64,000 nt of DNA from an uncultured Prevotella sp. Lineage in GTDB: Bacteria; Bacteroidota; Bacteroidia; Bacteroidales; Bacteroidaceae. Every line of letters begins with the position of its first letter. The first letter of the stretch is position 1. The position numbers were made by a program, and so were the translations under genes. The notes below the pieces were generated by a model that did no database searches, had not been told where the DNA came from, and saw nothing but the letters and a program-made list of their open reading frames with translations. The stretch spans positions 1 to 64,000 of the forward strand of contig CAMBOI010000004.1 in the NCBI GenBank assembly GCA_945869265.1. The letters are read 5' to 3'. Of the stretch, positions 25,099-33,413 are shown piece by piece.

Positions 25099-26310
25099 AT
25101 GAAGATTGTTTTAGCTAATAAGTTTTATTATCGTCGTGGCGGTGACTGCATCTATACCATGAACGTGGAGAAGATGCTGAGGGAGAAGGGACATGAGGTG
25201 GCAGTGTTTGCCATGCAATACCCTGAGAACGAGGAGTCGGAATGGTCGAAATACTGGCCGTCGAACATGACGAAGCTGAAAGCTTTCACTCGTCCGTTTG
25301 GGGATGGGGAAGTGAGGAGGAAGTTCGGCATGCTATTAGATGATTTCAAACCGGATGTGGTGCATCTGAACAATATACATACGCAACTGAGCCCCGTGAT
25401 AGCGAAGATGGCGCATGAGAGGGGCATCAGGGTGGTGTGGACGCTGCACGACACGAAGTTGGTGTGCCCGTGCTATACGTGCACTCGTGACGGAAAGTGG
25501 TGCACGGAGTGTTTTACGGACAAGAAGGCGGTGATAAGGCACAGGTGTATGCATGGCGGTCTGCCGGTGGCTATCATTGGCTATCGGGAGATAATGAAAT
25601 GGAACAGGGAGGCGCTGGAGGAATATACGGACTTGTTCTTGCCGCCGTCGCAGTTTATGATGGACACTTGCGTGGAGGGGGGATATTCTCCTGAGAAGTT
25701 CAGGGTGCTGTGCAACTTTATTGATGTGACGAAAGTTAAAGGGTTAAAGGGTGAAGAGGTTAAAAGGTTAAAGGGGGATTACTATGTGTACCTCGGACGT
25801 GTGAGTGAGGAGAAGGGGGTGAGGACGCTATGTAAGGCTGCGGCACAGTTGGACAAGAAGCTGATTGTGATTGGCGGCGGTCCTTTATGTGAAGAATTAA
25901 AAAGGGAGAGTGAAGAATCTGGCGCTCCGATAGAGTTTAAGGGGCAGATGCTGTGGGAGGAGTTTATGCCTATACTGCGTGGAGCACGGTTTATGGTGCT
26001 GCCTTCGGAATGGAGCGAGAATAATCCGCTGACGGTGATTGAGGGCCAGAGTCTGGGTACGCCTGTGTTGGGCGCAAGGATTGGCGGTATTCCGGAGCTG
26101 ATAGAAAGCCCCTCCCCAGCCCTGCAGAAAGGGAAGGGAGTAGTGCCCAACGGCATGACATTTACATCGGGTGATGTGGAGGACTTGAAAGACAAGATCA
26201 TAAATATGTTCCATCATGAGTTTGACTATGATGCTATAGCTAAGAATGCCATTGAGAGGTATTCGAGCGAGGCATATTATGAGAAGCTGATGGCGTTCTA
26301 CAAGGGGTAA
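25099..26310 (+). CDS. GT4 family glycosyltransferase, duplicated copy 1
   Basis: A 403-residue GT-B enzyme: KIVLANKFYYRRGGDCIYTMNVE, DVVHLNNIHTQLSPVIA, a Cys-rich CPCYTCTRDGKWCTECFTD stretch near 125, VYLGRVSEEKGVRTL near 225 and PSEWSENNPLTVIEGQSLG near 305. It is one of two tandem paralogues (the other is 29718-30896). Bases 25462-25997 and 26167-26421 are identical between copies, whereas flanking parts differ clearly. This copy has a 15-residue segment SPSPALQKGKGVVPN where the paralogue has EGVS. The lysine-rich KVKGLKGEEVKRLKGD is written by a gttaaagg-type word repeat. It is followed by its radical-SAM partner. Confidence 0.88.
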   Translation: MKIVLANKFYYRRGGDCIYTMNVEKMLREKGHEVAVFAMQYPENEESEWSKYWPSNMTKLKAFTRPFGDGEVRRKFGMLLDDFKPDVVHLNNIHTQLSPVIAKMAHERGIRVVWTLHDTKLVCPCYTCTRDGKWCTECFTDKKAVIRHRCMHGGLPVAIIGYREIMKWNREALEEYTDLFLPPSQFMMDTCVEGGYSPEKFRVLCNFIDVTKVKGLKGEEVKRLKGDYYVYLGRVSEEKGVRTLCKAAAQLDKKLIVIGGGPLCEELKRESEESGAPIEFKGQMLWEEFMPILRGARFMVLPSEWSENNPLTVIEGQSLGTPVLGARIGGIPELIESPSPALQKGKGVVPNGMTFTSGDVEDLKDKIINMFHHEFDYDAIAKNAIERYSSEAYYEKLMAFYKG

Positions 26311-26321
26311 TGAAAAAATAC

Positions 26322-26375
26322 CACAGATTAACACGATTGGCACAGATTAAGAGCCAAAGGCTCTGATAATTATTA
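26322..26375 (+). repeat. cacagatta repeat with agagcc-aaa-ggctct hairpin, copy 1
   Basis: The intergenic sequence accacagattaacacgattggcacagattaagagccaaaggctctgat lies between the GT4 and radical-SAM genes. It recurs identically at 30908-30961 and in related form at 35331-35358 and 51722-51775. The perfect agagcc/ggctct arms can form a small stem between the two genes of the pair. Confidence 0.8.
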
Positions 26376-26401
26376 ATGAATTAAAATATAAAAATTACAA
26401 T

Positions 26402-27613
26402 ATGGCAGAAAAGAAATTGAATGGTACGGTGATTGTGACGTACCGCTGCAATGCGCGTTGCTCTATGTGCAACCGCTATAAGGCTCCTTCTAAGCAGGAG
26501 GAGGAAATCTCGTTGGAAACTATTAAGAAGTTGCCGAAGATGTACTTTACGAACATCACGGGCGGCGAACCGTTTATCCGCACTGACCTGAAGGAGGTGG
26601 TGAGGGAACTGTATAAGAAAAGTGACCGTATCGTGATTTCGACAAACGGATTCTTCACAGACCGTATCATCGACCTCTGCAAGGAGTTTCCGCAGATTGG
26701 AATTCGTATCTCAATCGAGGGACTGGAGAAGACGAATAACGAGATTCGTGGTCTGAACGACGGTTATCAGCGTGGATATACGACGCTGAAGAAACTGAGA
26801 GAGATGGGCATGAAGGATGTCGGCTTCGGCATGACAGTGCAGGACAAGAATGCACCTGACTTGGTGCCGCTATATGAAATCTCAAACGAGATGGGGATGG
26901 AGTTTGCTACGGCTTCGCTGCACAACTCATTCTATTTTGTGGAGGCGAAGAACATCATTCACGACCGTCCGATGGTTGCGAAGAACTTTGAGAACCTTGT
27001 GAACGAGTTGCTGAAGTCGAACTCGCCGAAGAAGTGGTTCCGCGCTTATTTCAACCATGGGCTTATCAACTACATCTATGGTCAGAAGCGATTGTTGCCT
27101 TGCGACATGAGTTTCGACACTTTCTTTATCGACCCGTATGGAGACGTGATGCCTTGCAATGGAACGAAGGACAAGGAGGTGATGGGTAATTTGAACAGAC
27201 AGTCATGGGATGAGCTATGGAACTCACCGGAGGCGGAGAAGGTGCGCAAGAAGGTGCGCTGTTGCGACCGTGATTGCTGGATGATTGGTTCTGTGTCACC
27301 TGCTATGCACAAGTATATATATCGAGTGCTTCCGTGGGTTATCAGTCATAAGCTGAAGTCGATGTTGGGTATGAAGTACTCGATGTTTGAGAACGAGATT
27401 TGCCGTGACCTGAGGGATGGCAAGGTGACGAAGGAGGAACTTGACAAGTGCTCTACCTGCGATTTATGCGCCACTATCAATAATGGTCTTTCCGCTGACT
27501 CAAAGGAGGCGCTGAGGGGCAAACGTGGCGAGGATATCGTGAATGCAGATGTGGCTAGTCAGGGTTATGAGGCTACGAAGGCGGAGACTGACAGAGATAT
27601 TGAAATCAAGTAA
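26402..27613 (+). CDS. Radical SAM/SPASM protein, duplicated copy 1
   Basis: A 403-residue protein. The radical-SAM cluster site CNARCSMCNRYK (CxxxCxxC) is at ~17-28, followed by NITGGEPFIRTD (GGEP) near 55 and STNGFF. The C-terminal SPASM-type cysteines are LLPCDMSFDTFFIDPYGDV, MPCNG and VRCCDRDCWM. It would use S-adenosylmethionine and auxiliary iron-sulfur clusters to modify a peptide or sugar. It sits 91 bp after a GT4 gene; both are duplicated at 29718-32169. The tail is ~10 residues longer than copy 2 (AETDRDIEIK). The TAA overlaps the acyltransferase ATG by 1 bp. The substrate is unknown. Confidence 0.88.
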   Translation: MAEKKLNGTVIVTYRCNARCSMCNRYKAPSKQEEEISLETIKKLPKMYFTNITGGEPFIRTDLKEVVRELYKKSDRIVISTNGFFTDRIIDLCKEFPQIGIRISIEGLEKTNNEIRGLNDGYQRGYTTLKKLREMGMKDVGFGMTVQDKNAPDLVPLYEISNEMGMEFATASLHNSFYFVEAKNIIHDRPMVAKNFENLVNELLKSNSPKKWFRAYFNHGLINYIYGQKRLLPCDMSFDTFFIDPYGDVMPCNGTKDKEVMGNLNRQSWDELWNSPEAEKVRKKVRCCDRDCWMIGSVSPAMHKYIYRVLPWVISHKLKSMLGMKYSMFENEICRDLRDGKVTKEELDKCSTCDLCATINNGLSADSKEALRGKRGEDIVNADVASQGYEATKAETDRDIEIK

Positions 27614-28611
27614 TGGTTATGGCTAAGCGCATAGTTTATATAGATATCTCAAAGGCTCTTTGCATCATTCTGGTAGTTATCGGTCATTATTGTCCTGATG
27701 GCTGTCCGGATTGGTGGATAGCCGTACATGACTTCATATATACATTCCATATGCCATTGTTCATGTTTGCAAGTGGTTTCGTATATATAGCAACTAAGCG
27801 AGACGGAGAAAAATATGGAGACTTCATCATGAAGAAGGTTAAACGCTTGATGATACCATATTTTGTGGTCTCAGCTATTGTCATTGGAATAAAACTTCTG
27901 ACGGAAAGCTACATGTATGTGGAAAATCCCAAAACTGTAATGTCATTCATCAAGATGTTCTATTATCCTGAAGCGGGTTTCTTCCTTTGGTTTATATGGG
28001 CACTATGGTGGATGTTCGTCATTGTCCCGTTATTTAAGACGAGGCGGCAGAGGTTTGCGCTATTCGCTATTTCCATTTTTCTTCACTATGTTCCTTTTGC
28101 CACTACAGATATTTTTTGCCTAGCCCAGTTTAAGAACATGTTGATATTCTTTATGTTGGGTGTTAATGTTTATGATTGGAAGAATTCAATATATGCTTTC
28201 GACAGAGTGCCAAAGGTGGTATATATAGCTGCGTTTGCGATGGTTTATGCAATAAGCGTCGCACCTGTTAGGGGGTGGTATGAAGAAAGTGCCAAATATC
28301 TGTTGCCTTTCTTAGGAATTACTGCTGTAATATCATTGTCAAAAATGATAGAGCAATCGAAAATAAAGAATGATTGGTTAATGATTATTTCAGCTTCATC
28401 ATACATCATCTACTTGTTTCACACCACATTTGAAGGTTTTGCAAAATCGATAGTCTTCAAGATTCCTTACCAGAAGAATATTGGTGATGACTTTATGTTT
28501 TCGATAGGTGCGGTTTTCGTTGTGGCTTGTGGGGTGATAATACCGATTTTACTCAATGAAAAGATCTTTAAGAAATATCGTGTTGCAAAAATCTTGTTTG
28601 GGTTTAAATAA
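27613..28611 (+). CDS. Acyltransferase-3 family membrane protein
   Basis: A 332-residue protein with about ten membrane segments. The N-terminus ...IVYIDISKALCIILVVIGHYCPD has the conserved catalytic-type His after the first helix (IGHY), and FHMPLFMFASGFVY follows. The family O-acetylates (or otherwise acylates) surface sugars, taking the acyl group across the inner membrane. The start could be the first ATG at 27613 or MAKRIV at 27619. It is translationally coupled to the radical-SAM gene. It is the first of two acyltransferases between the duplicated GT4/radical-SAM units. Confidence 0.88.
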   Translation: MVMAKRIVYIDISKALCIILVVIGHYCPDGCPDWWIAVHDFIYTFHMPLFMFASGFVYIATKRDGEKYGDFIMKKVKRLMIPYFVVSAIVIGIKLLTESYMYVENPKTVMSFIKMFYYPEAGFFLWFIWALWWMFVIVPLFKTRRQRFALFAISIFLHYVPFATTDIFCLAQFKNMLIFFMLGVNVYDWKNSIYAFDRVPKVVYIAAFAMVYAISVAPVRGWYEESAKYLLPFLGITAVISLSKMIEQSKIKNDWLMIISASSYIIYLFHTTFEGFAKSIVFKIPYQKNIGDDFMFSIGAVFVVACGVIIPILLNEKIFKKYRVAKILFGFK

Positions 28612-28632
28612 TCAAGGTGTTCGCTGAACTAT

Positions 28633-29706
28633 ATGAACTGTAAAAATATGAACAAAATTTATACCCCCCAGCGCCCTCAGAGGTATGGCGCCCTGGATGG
28701 ATTGCGAGCTTATGCTGCAATCGGAATCGTGCTGATGCACGTGTTGTCAAATATAGGAGTTAAACCGTCAGAGAATTATCTGACTGAGGTGTTGATACCT
28801 TGGTTTACGGATTTTACACTGATGTTTATGGTGGTGAGCGGATTCTCGCTATGCTGCGGTTATTATGACAGGGTGAAGACGGGAGCAATTACGCCGAATG
28901 CCTTTTACAAGAAAAGGTATATGAGGATATTGCCATTCTTTGCTTGTCTGTGTCTTCTTGATTTTGCGATGTCGCCAAGTGTGGAGCAGGTGTATAATCT
29001 TATAGCGAACTTGACTCTGTGCTTTAACTTTATACCGAATGTGCAGATTACGATGATTGGTGTGGGGTGGTTTTTAGGATTGGTGTTTGTGTTCTATCTG
29101 ATGTTTCCGTTCTTTGTGTTTATGCTCGACAGCAAGAGGCGTGGGTGGACATCATTGGCGATAGCATTGACGTTAGCAGGTGTATGCACGGTACATTCTT
29201 TTAATGCAGATATTCCGGTGCCGAGTATCGGCAGGACAAATATCATATATACGATGCCGCTATTTATGACAGGAGGCATGATTTTCCTCTATCGGGAGAA
29301 ACTGAAGATGACTGGCATAAGGCAATATCTGTTTCTGGCTTACTGTATCGTATTGACTATCGTATTCCTCGCTTTCCCCGAGGTGAGAAGGGGTCGATTT
29401 GGGTCTCTTGTGGCAGAATTGATTCTTTTCGGCTCTTGGCTGATATATGCTCTTGCATCTAAGAATTTGATCTTAAACAATAGGGTGGTAAGGTTTATCA
29501 GTGGTATATCGATGGAAGTATATCTTTGTCACATGGTGATGTTTAGGGTGGTTGAGAGGATTCATCTTGAGAGGTTTATTGCTGATGGAGATGTTCTGTA
29601 TATCCTGACGTATTGCCTTGTGATAATGGGAGCAATAGTATTCTCTTGGTTTATGAAGAAATATATTATCCCGAGATTGCTTGGAGCATTACATGTGAAG
29701 TGCTAA
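28633..29706 (+). CDS. Acyltransferase-3 family O-acetylase (OafA-like)
   Basis: A 357-residue polytopic protein with RYGALDGLRAYAAIGIVLMHVLSN at ~16-38 (the 'LDGLRA...H' signature) and FMVVSGFSLC. It ends ...GAIVFSWFMKKYIIPR..., then LLGALHVKC; that end is repeated at 24987-25087. The start may be the second Met (28648). It immediately precedes GT4 copy 2 by 11 bp. Expected to acetylate a residue of the polymer. Confidence 0.88.
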   Translation: MNCKNMNKIYTPQRPQRYGALDGLRAYAAIGIVLMHVLSNIGVKPSENYLTEVLIPWFTDFTLMFMVVSGFSLCCGYYDRVKTGAITPNAFYKKRYMRILPFFACLCLLDFAMSPSVEQVYNLIANLTLCFNFIPNVQITMIGVGWFLGLVFVFYLMFPFFVFMLDSKRRGWTSLAIALTLAGVCTVHSFNADIPVPSIGRTNIIYTMPLFMTGGMIFLYREKLKMTGIRQYLFLAYCIVLTIVFLAFPEVRRGRFGSLVAELILFGSWLIYALASKNLILNNRVVRFISGISMEVYLCHMVMFRVVERIHLERFIADGDVLYILTYCLVIMGAIVFSWFMKKYIIPRLLGALHVKC

Positions 29707-29717
29707 TTAATATTTAA

Positions 29718-30896
29718 ATGAAGATTGTTTTAGCTAATAAGTTTTATTATCGTCGTGGCGGTGACTGCATCTATACCATGAACGTGGAGAAGATGCTGAG
29801 GGAGAAGGGGCATGAAGTGGCGGTGTTTGCCATGCAATACTCTGAGAACGAGGAGTCGGAATGGTCGAGGTATTGGCCTACGAACATGACGAAGTTGGAT
29901 GCGTTTACAAGGCCGTTTGGGGCTCGTCAGGTGGTGAAAGGATTCTCTCGGCTGATGGATGACTTCAAACCGGATGTGGTGCATCTGAATAATATTCATA
30001 CTCAACTGAGTCCAGTGATTGCGAAGATTGCGCATGAGAAAGGGGCAAGGGTGGTATGGACATTGCACGACACAAAGCTTGTGTGCCCGTGCTATACGTG
30101 CACTCGTGACGGAAAGTGGTGCACGGAGTGTTTTACGGACAAGAAGGCGGTGATAAGGCACAGGTGTATGCATGGCGGTCTGCCGGTGGCTATCATTGGC
30201 TATCGGGAGATAATGAAATGGAACAGGGAGGCGCTGGAGGAATATACGGACTTGTTCTTGCCGCCGTCGCAGTTTATGATGGACACTTGCGTGGAGGGGG
30301 GATATTCTCCTGAGAAGTTCAGGGTGCTGTGCAACTTTATTGATGTGACGAAAGTTAAAGGGTTAAAGGGTGAAGAGGTTAAAAGGTTAAAGGGGGATTA
30401 CTATGTGTACCTCGGACGTGTGAGTGAGGAGAAGGGGGTGAGGACGCTATGTAAGGCTGCGGCACAGTTGGACAAGAAGCTGATTGTGATTGGCGGCGGT
30501 CCTTTATGTGAAGAATTAAAAAGGGAGAGTGAAGAATCTGGCGCTCCGATAGAGTTTAAGGGGCAGATGCTGTGGGAGGAGTTTATGCCTATACTGCGTG
30601 GAGCACGGTTTATGGTACTGCCTTCGGAATGGAGCGAGAATAATCCGCTGACGGTAATTGAGAGCCAGAGTCTGGGTACGCCTGTGCTTGGCGCAAGGAT
30701 TGGGGGGATTCCAGAACTTATAGAAGAAGGTGTGAGCGGTATGACTTTCACTTCGGGTGATGTGGAGGACTTGAAAGACAAGATCATAAATATGTTCCAT
30801 CATGAGTTTGACTATGATGCTATAGCTAAGAATGCCATTGAGAGGTATTCGAGCGAGGCATATTATGAGAAGCTGATGGCGTTCTACAAGGGGTAA
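29718..30896 (+). CDS. GT4 family glycosyltransferase, duplicated copy 2
   Basis: A 392-residue GT-B enzyme, paralogue of 25099-26310. Motifs are the same: DVVHLNNIHTQLSPVIA, CPCYTCTRDGKWCTECF, YLGRVSEEKGVRTL, PSEWSENNPLTVIESQS. Differences cluster in the region around residues 50-115 (for example FGARQVVKGFSRLMDDF in place of FGDGEVRRKFGMLLDDF) and at IPELIEEGVSGM. A 536-bp core (30081-30616) and a 255-bp end (30753-31007) are identical to copy 1, consistent with recent gene conversion. It is probably the more ancestral form because it lacks the 11-residue net insertion. Confidence 0.88.
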   Translation: MKIVLANKFYYRRGGDCIYTMNVEKMLREKGHEVAVFAMQYSENEESEWSRYWPTNMTKLDAFTRPFGARQVVKGFSRLMDDFKPDVVHLNNIHTQLSPVIAKIAHEKGARVVWTLHDTKLVCPCYTCTRDGKWCTECFTDKKAVIRHRCMHGGLPVAIIGYREIMKWNREALEEYTDLFLPPSQFMMDTCVEGGYSPEKFRVLCNFIDVTKVKGLKGEEVKRLKGDYYVYLGRVSEEKGVRTLCKAAAQLDKKLIVIGGGPLCEELKRESEESGAPIEFKGQMLWEEFMPILRGARFMVLPSEWSENNPLTVIESQSLGTPVLGARIGGIPELIEEGVSGMTFTSGDVEDLKDKIINMFHHEFDYDAIAKNAIERYSSEAYYEKLMAFYKG

Positions 30897-30907
30897 TGAA
30901 AAAATAC

Positions 30908-30961
30908 CACAGATTAACACGATTGGCACAGATTAAGAGCCAAAGGCTCTGATAATTATTA
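30908..30961 (+). repeat. cacagatta repeat with agagcc-aaa-ggctct hairpin, copy 2
   Basis: Identical to 26322-26375 and in the same position between GT4 and radical-SAM genes; part of the converted/identical tract of the duplication. Confidence 0.8.
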
Positions 30962-30987
30962 ATGAATTAAAATATAAAAATTACAAT

Positions 30988-32169
30988 ATGGCAGAAAAGA
31001 AATTGAACGGTACGGTGATTGTGACGTATCGCTGTAACGCACGTTGCTCTATGTGCAACCGATATAAGGCTCCTTCGAAGAAGGAGGAGGAAATATCTAT
31101 TGAGACTATCAAGAAATTGCCGAAGATGTACTTCACGAACATCACGGGCGGCGAACCGTTTATACGTACTGACCTGAAGGAGGTGGTGAGGGAGCTATAC
31201 AAGAAGAGCGACCGCATCGTCATATCTACCAACGGATTCTTTACGGACAGAATCCTTGACCTGTGCAAGGAGTTTCCGCAGATTGGCATCCGCATCTCTA
31301 TCGAGGGACTGGAGAAGACGAACAACGAGATTCGTGGGTTGAACGACGGCTATCAGCGCGGCTATCAGACGCTGAAGAAGCTGCGCGAGATGGGCATGAA
31401 GGACGTGGGATTCGGCATGACGGTGCAGGACAAGAATGCGCCTGACTTGGTGCCGCTGTATGAGATCTCGAACGATATGGGGATGGAGTTTGCCACGGCT
31501 TCGCTGCACAACTCATTCTATTTCGTGGAGGCGAAGAACATCATCCACGACCGTCCGATGGTGGCGAAGAACTTCGAGAAGTTGGTGAACGAGTTGCTGA
31601 AGTCGAACTCGCCGAAGAAGTGGTTCCGCGCTTATTTCAACCACGGTCTTATCAACTACATCTATGGTCAGAAGAGATTGTTACCTTGCGACATGAGTTT
31701 TGACACGTTCTTCATCGACCCGTATGGCGACGTGATGCCTTGCAATGGAACGAAGGACAAGGAGGTGATGGGCAACCTGAACCGCCAGTCGTGGGATGAG
31801 CTGTGGAACTCGCCCGAGGCGGAAGCCGTGCGCAAGAAGGTGCGCTGTTGCGACCGTGACTGCTGGATGATCGGTTCGGTGTCGCCGGCTATGCACAAGT
31901 ATATCTACAGGGTGATTCCTTGGGTGATGTGGCATAAGATGAAGTCGATGTTGGGTATGAAGTACTCGATGTTTGAGAACGAGATTTGCCGTGACTTGAG
32001 GGATGGTAAGGTGACTAAGGTGGAGCTTGACAAGTGTTCGACTTGCGATATGTGCGCCACCATCAACAACGGTCTGTCGGATGACTCGAAGGAGGCATTG
32101 AAGGGCAAGCGTGGCGAGGACATCGTGAATGCCGATGTGGCGAGCCAGGGATATGAGGCCACGAAATAG
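30988..32169 (+). CDS. Radical SAM/SPASM protein, duplicated copy 2
   Basis: A 393-residue paralogue of 26402-27613 with the same CNARCSMC, GGEP and SPASM cysteines. Most differences are synonymous third-position changes and a few residues (for example VIPWVMWHKMKSML in place of VLPWVISHKLKSML), so both copies are under purifying selection. It ends in EATK-stop, shorter than copy 1. It is followed 30 bp later by a DUF1972-type GT4. Its pairing with the GT4 on both sides suggests they act on the same molecule. Confidence 0.88.
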   Translation: MAEKKLNGTVIVTYRCNARCSMCNRYKAPSKKEEEISIETIKKLPKMYFTNITGGEPFIRTDLKEVVRELYKKSDRIVISTNGFFTDRILDLCKEFPQIGIRISIEGLEKTNNEIRGLNDGYQRGYQTLKKLREMGMKDVGFGMTVQDKNAPDLVPLYEISNDMGMEFATASLHNSFYFVEAKNIIHDRPMVAKNFEKLVNELLKSNSPKKWFRAYFNHGLINYIYGQKRLLPCDMSFDTFFIDPYGDVMPCNGTKDKEVMGNLNRQSWDELWNSPEAEAVRKKVRCCDRDCWMIGSVSPAMHKYIYRVIPWVMWHKMKSMLGMKYSMFENEICRDLRDGKVTKVELDKCSTCDMCATINNGLSDDSKEALKGKRGEDIVNADVASQGYEATK

Positions 32170-32199
32170 GTAATGAGCGAATAAATCAATCGTGAATTT

Positions 32200-33327
32200 A
32201 TGAAGATTGTAGTGACTGGTACCCGTGGCATTCCGAATGTCATGGGCGGAGTGGAGACGCATTGCGAGGAACTGTTTCCTCGGATTGCGGCTTTGGGGGA
32301 GGACGTGACGGTGATAAGGCGTGCGTCGTATGTGCTCCCTAATAATCCCCCCATGGGGGATGGAGGCATGCGCGAGTGGAAGGGAGTGAAATTGGTGGAT
32401 ATCACCGCTCCTAAGTTAAAGTTGTTTGAAGCTTTTGTTCATACATATCGTGCTATTAATGAGGCAAGGAGGATAGGGGCGGATGTGGTGCATATACATG
32501 CCATCGGACCGGCTTTGCTTGTGCCTTATGCAAGACTGATGGGAATGAAGGTGGTGTTCACACATCATGGGAAAGACTACGACCGCGACAAATGGAACAA
32601 AGCGGTGAAGGTAATCCTGAAACTCGGAGAGAGGTTGGGATGTAAGTTTGCCAATGAGGTGATCGTTATATCGGACGACATAAGGAATCTTATTGCCAGG
32701 AAATATAGGAGGACGGAGCATGTTCACCTGATATATAATGGAGTGACCTCGCCTGAGATGTGCGACTATCCTGAATACTTTGAGGAATTGGGCATCGAGA
32801 AGGGGAAATATATATTGGGCATGTGCAGATTTGTGCCGGAGAAGAACCTGCATCATTTGGTTGAAGCGTACACTTCATTAATTAGGAATGAGGAATTAGG
32901 AATGAGGAATTGTAAGCTGGTGCTGGCTGGTGATACGGACTTTGAGGATGAGTATTCACGAGGACTGAAGGAGATGGCGAGGAAGAACGGTGTGGTGCTG
33001 ACGGGATTCATAAAGGGACGTAAGCTGCACTCGCTATTGACAAATTGCTGTTGCTATTGTCTGCCTTCTTCGCATGAAGGACTGCCGATTGCTCTTCTTG
33101 AGGCTATGAGTTATAAGGTGCCAGTGGTGGTGAGCGATATTACTGCCAACCTGGAAGTGGGACTGCCGAAGGAGGATTATTTCCCATGTGGTAACGTAGA
33201 GGCATTGGCTGAGAAACTGAAGGAGGTGGTGAGCAAGCCATTGCAGAAGGTGGATTATGACATGGGCAAGTATGATTGGGATAAGATTGCGAAGCAAGTG
33301 GATGAGGTATATCAATCACTAATTTGA
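32200..33327 (+). CDS. DUF1972/GT4 family glycosyltransferase
   Basis: A 375-residue enzyme opening KIVVTGTRGIPNVMGGVETHCEEL, the DUF1972 signature of rhamnosyl-/glucosyltransferases, with VVFTHHGKDYDRDKW near 125, GMCRFVPEKNLHHLVEAY near 205 and LPSSHEGLPIALLEAMSY near 290. Two short stretches look inserted. One is NNPPMGDGGMREW near residue 47, written by a C6-atg-G5 palindrome. The other is LIRNEELGMRN near 227, written by the aattaggaatgagg word repeat. Both keep the frame. Confidence 0.9.
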   Translation: MKIVVTGTRGIPNVMGGVETHCEELFPRIAALGEDVTVIRRASYVLPNNPPMGDGGMREWKGVKLVDITAPKLKLFEAFVHTYRAINEARRIGADVVHIHAIGPALLVPYARLMGMKVVFTHHGKDYDRDKWNKAVKVILKLGERLGCKFANEVIVISDDIRNLIARKYRRTEHVHLIYNGVTSPEMCDYPEYFEELGIEKGKYILGMCRFVPEKNLHHLVEAYTSLIRNEELGMRNCKLVLAGDTDFEDEYSRGLKEMARKNGVVLTGFIKGRKLHSLLTNCCCYCLPSSHEGLPIALLEAMSYKVPVVVSDITANLEVGLPKEDYFPCGNVEALAEKLKEVVSKPLQKVDYDMGKYDWDKIAKQVDEVYQSLI

Positions 33328-33413
33328 GATTACACAATCGCATTCAACTCTATGGCTTGTTAATAGCTTTTGCTTTTTTTTTATTATAAAATGTAATTAA
33401 TATATATATAAGG

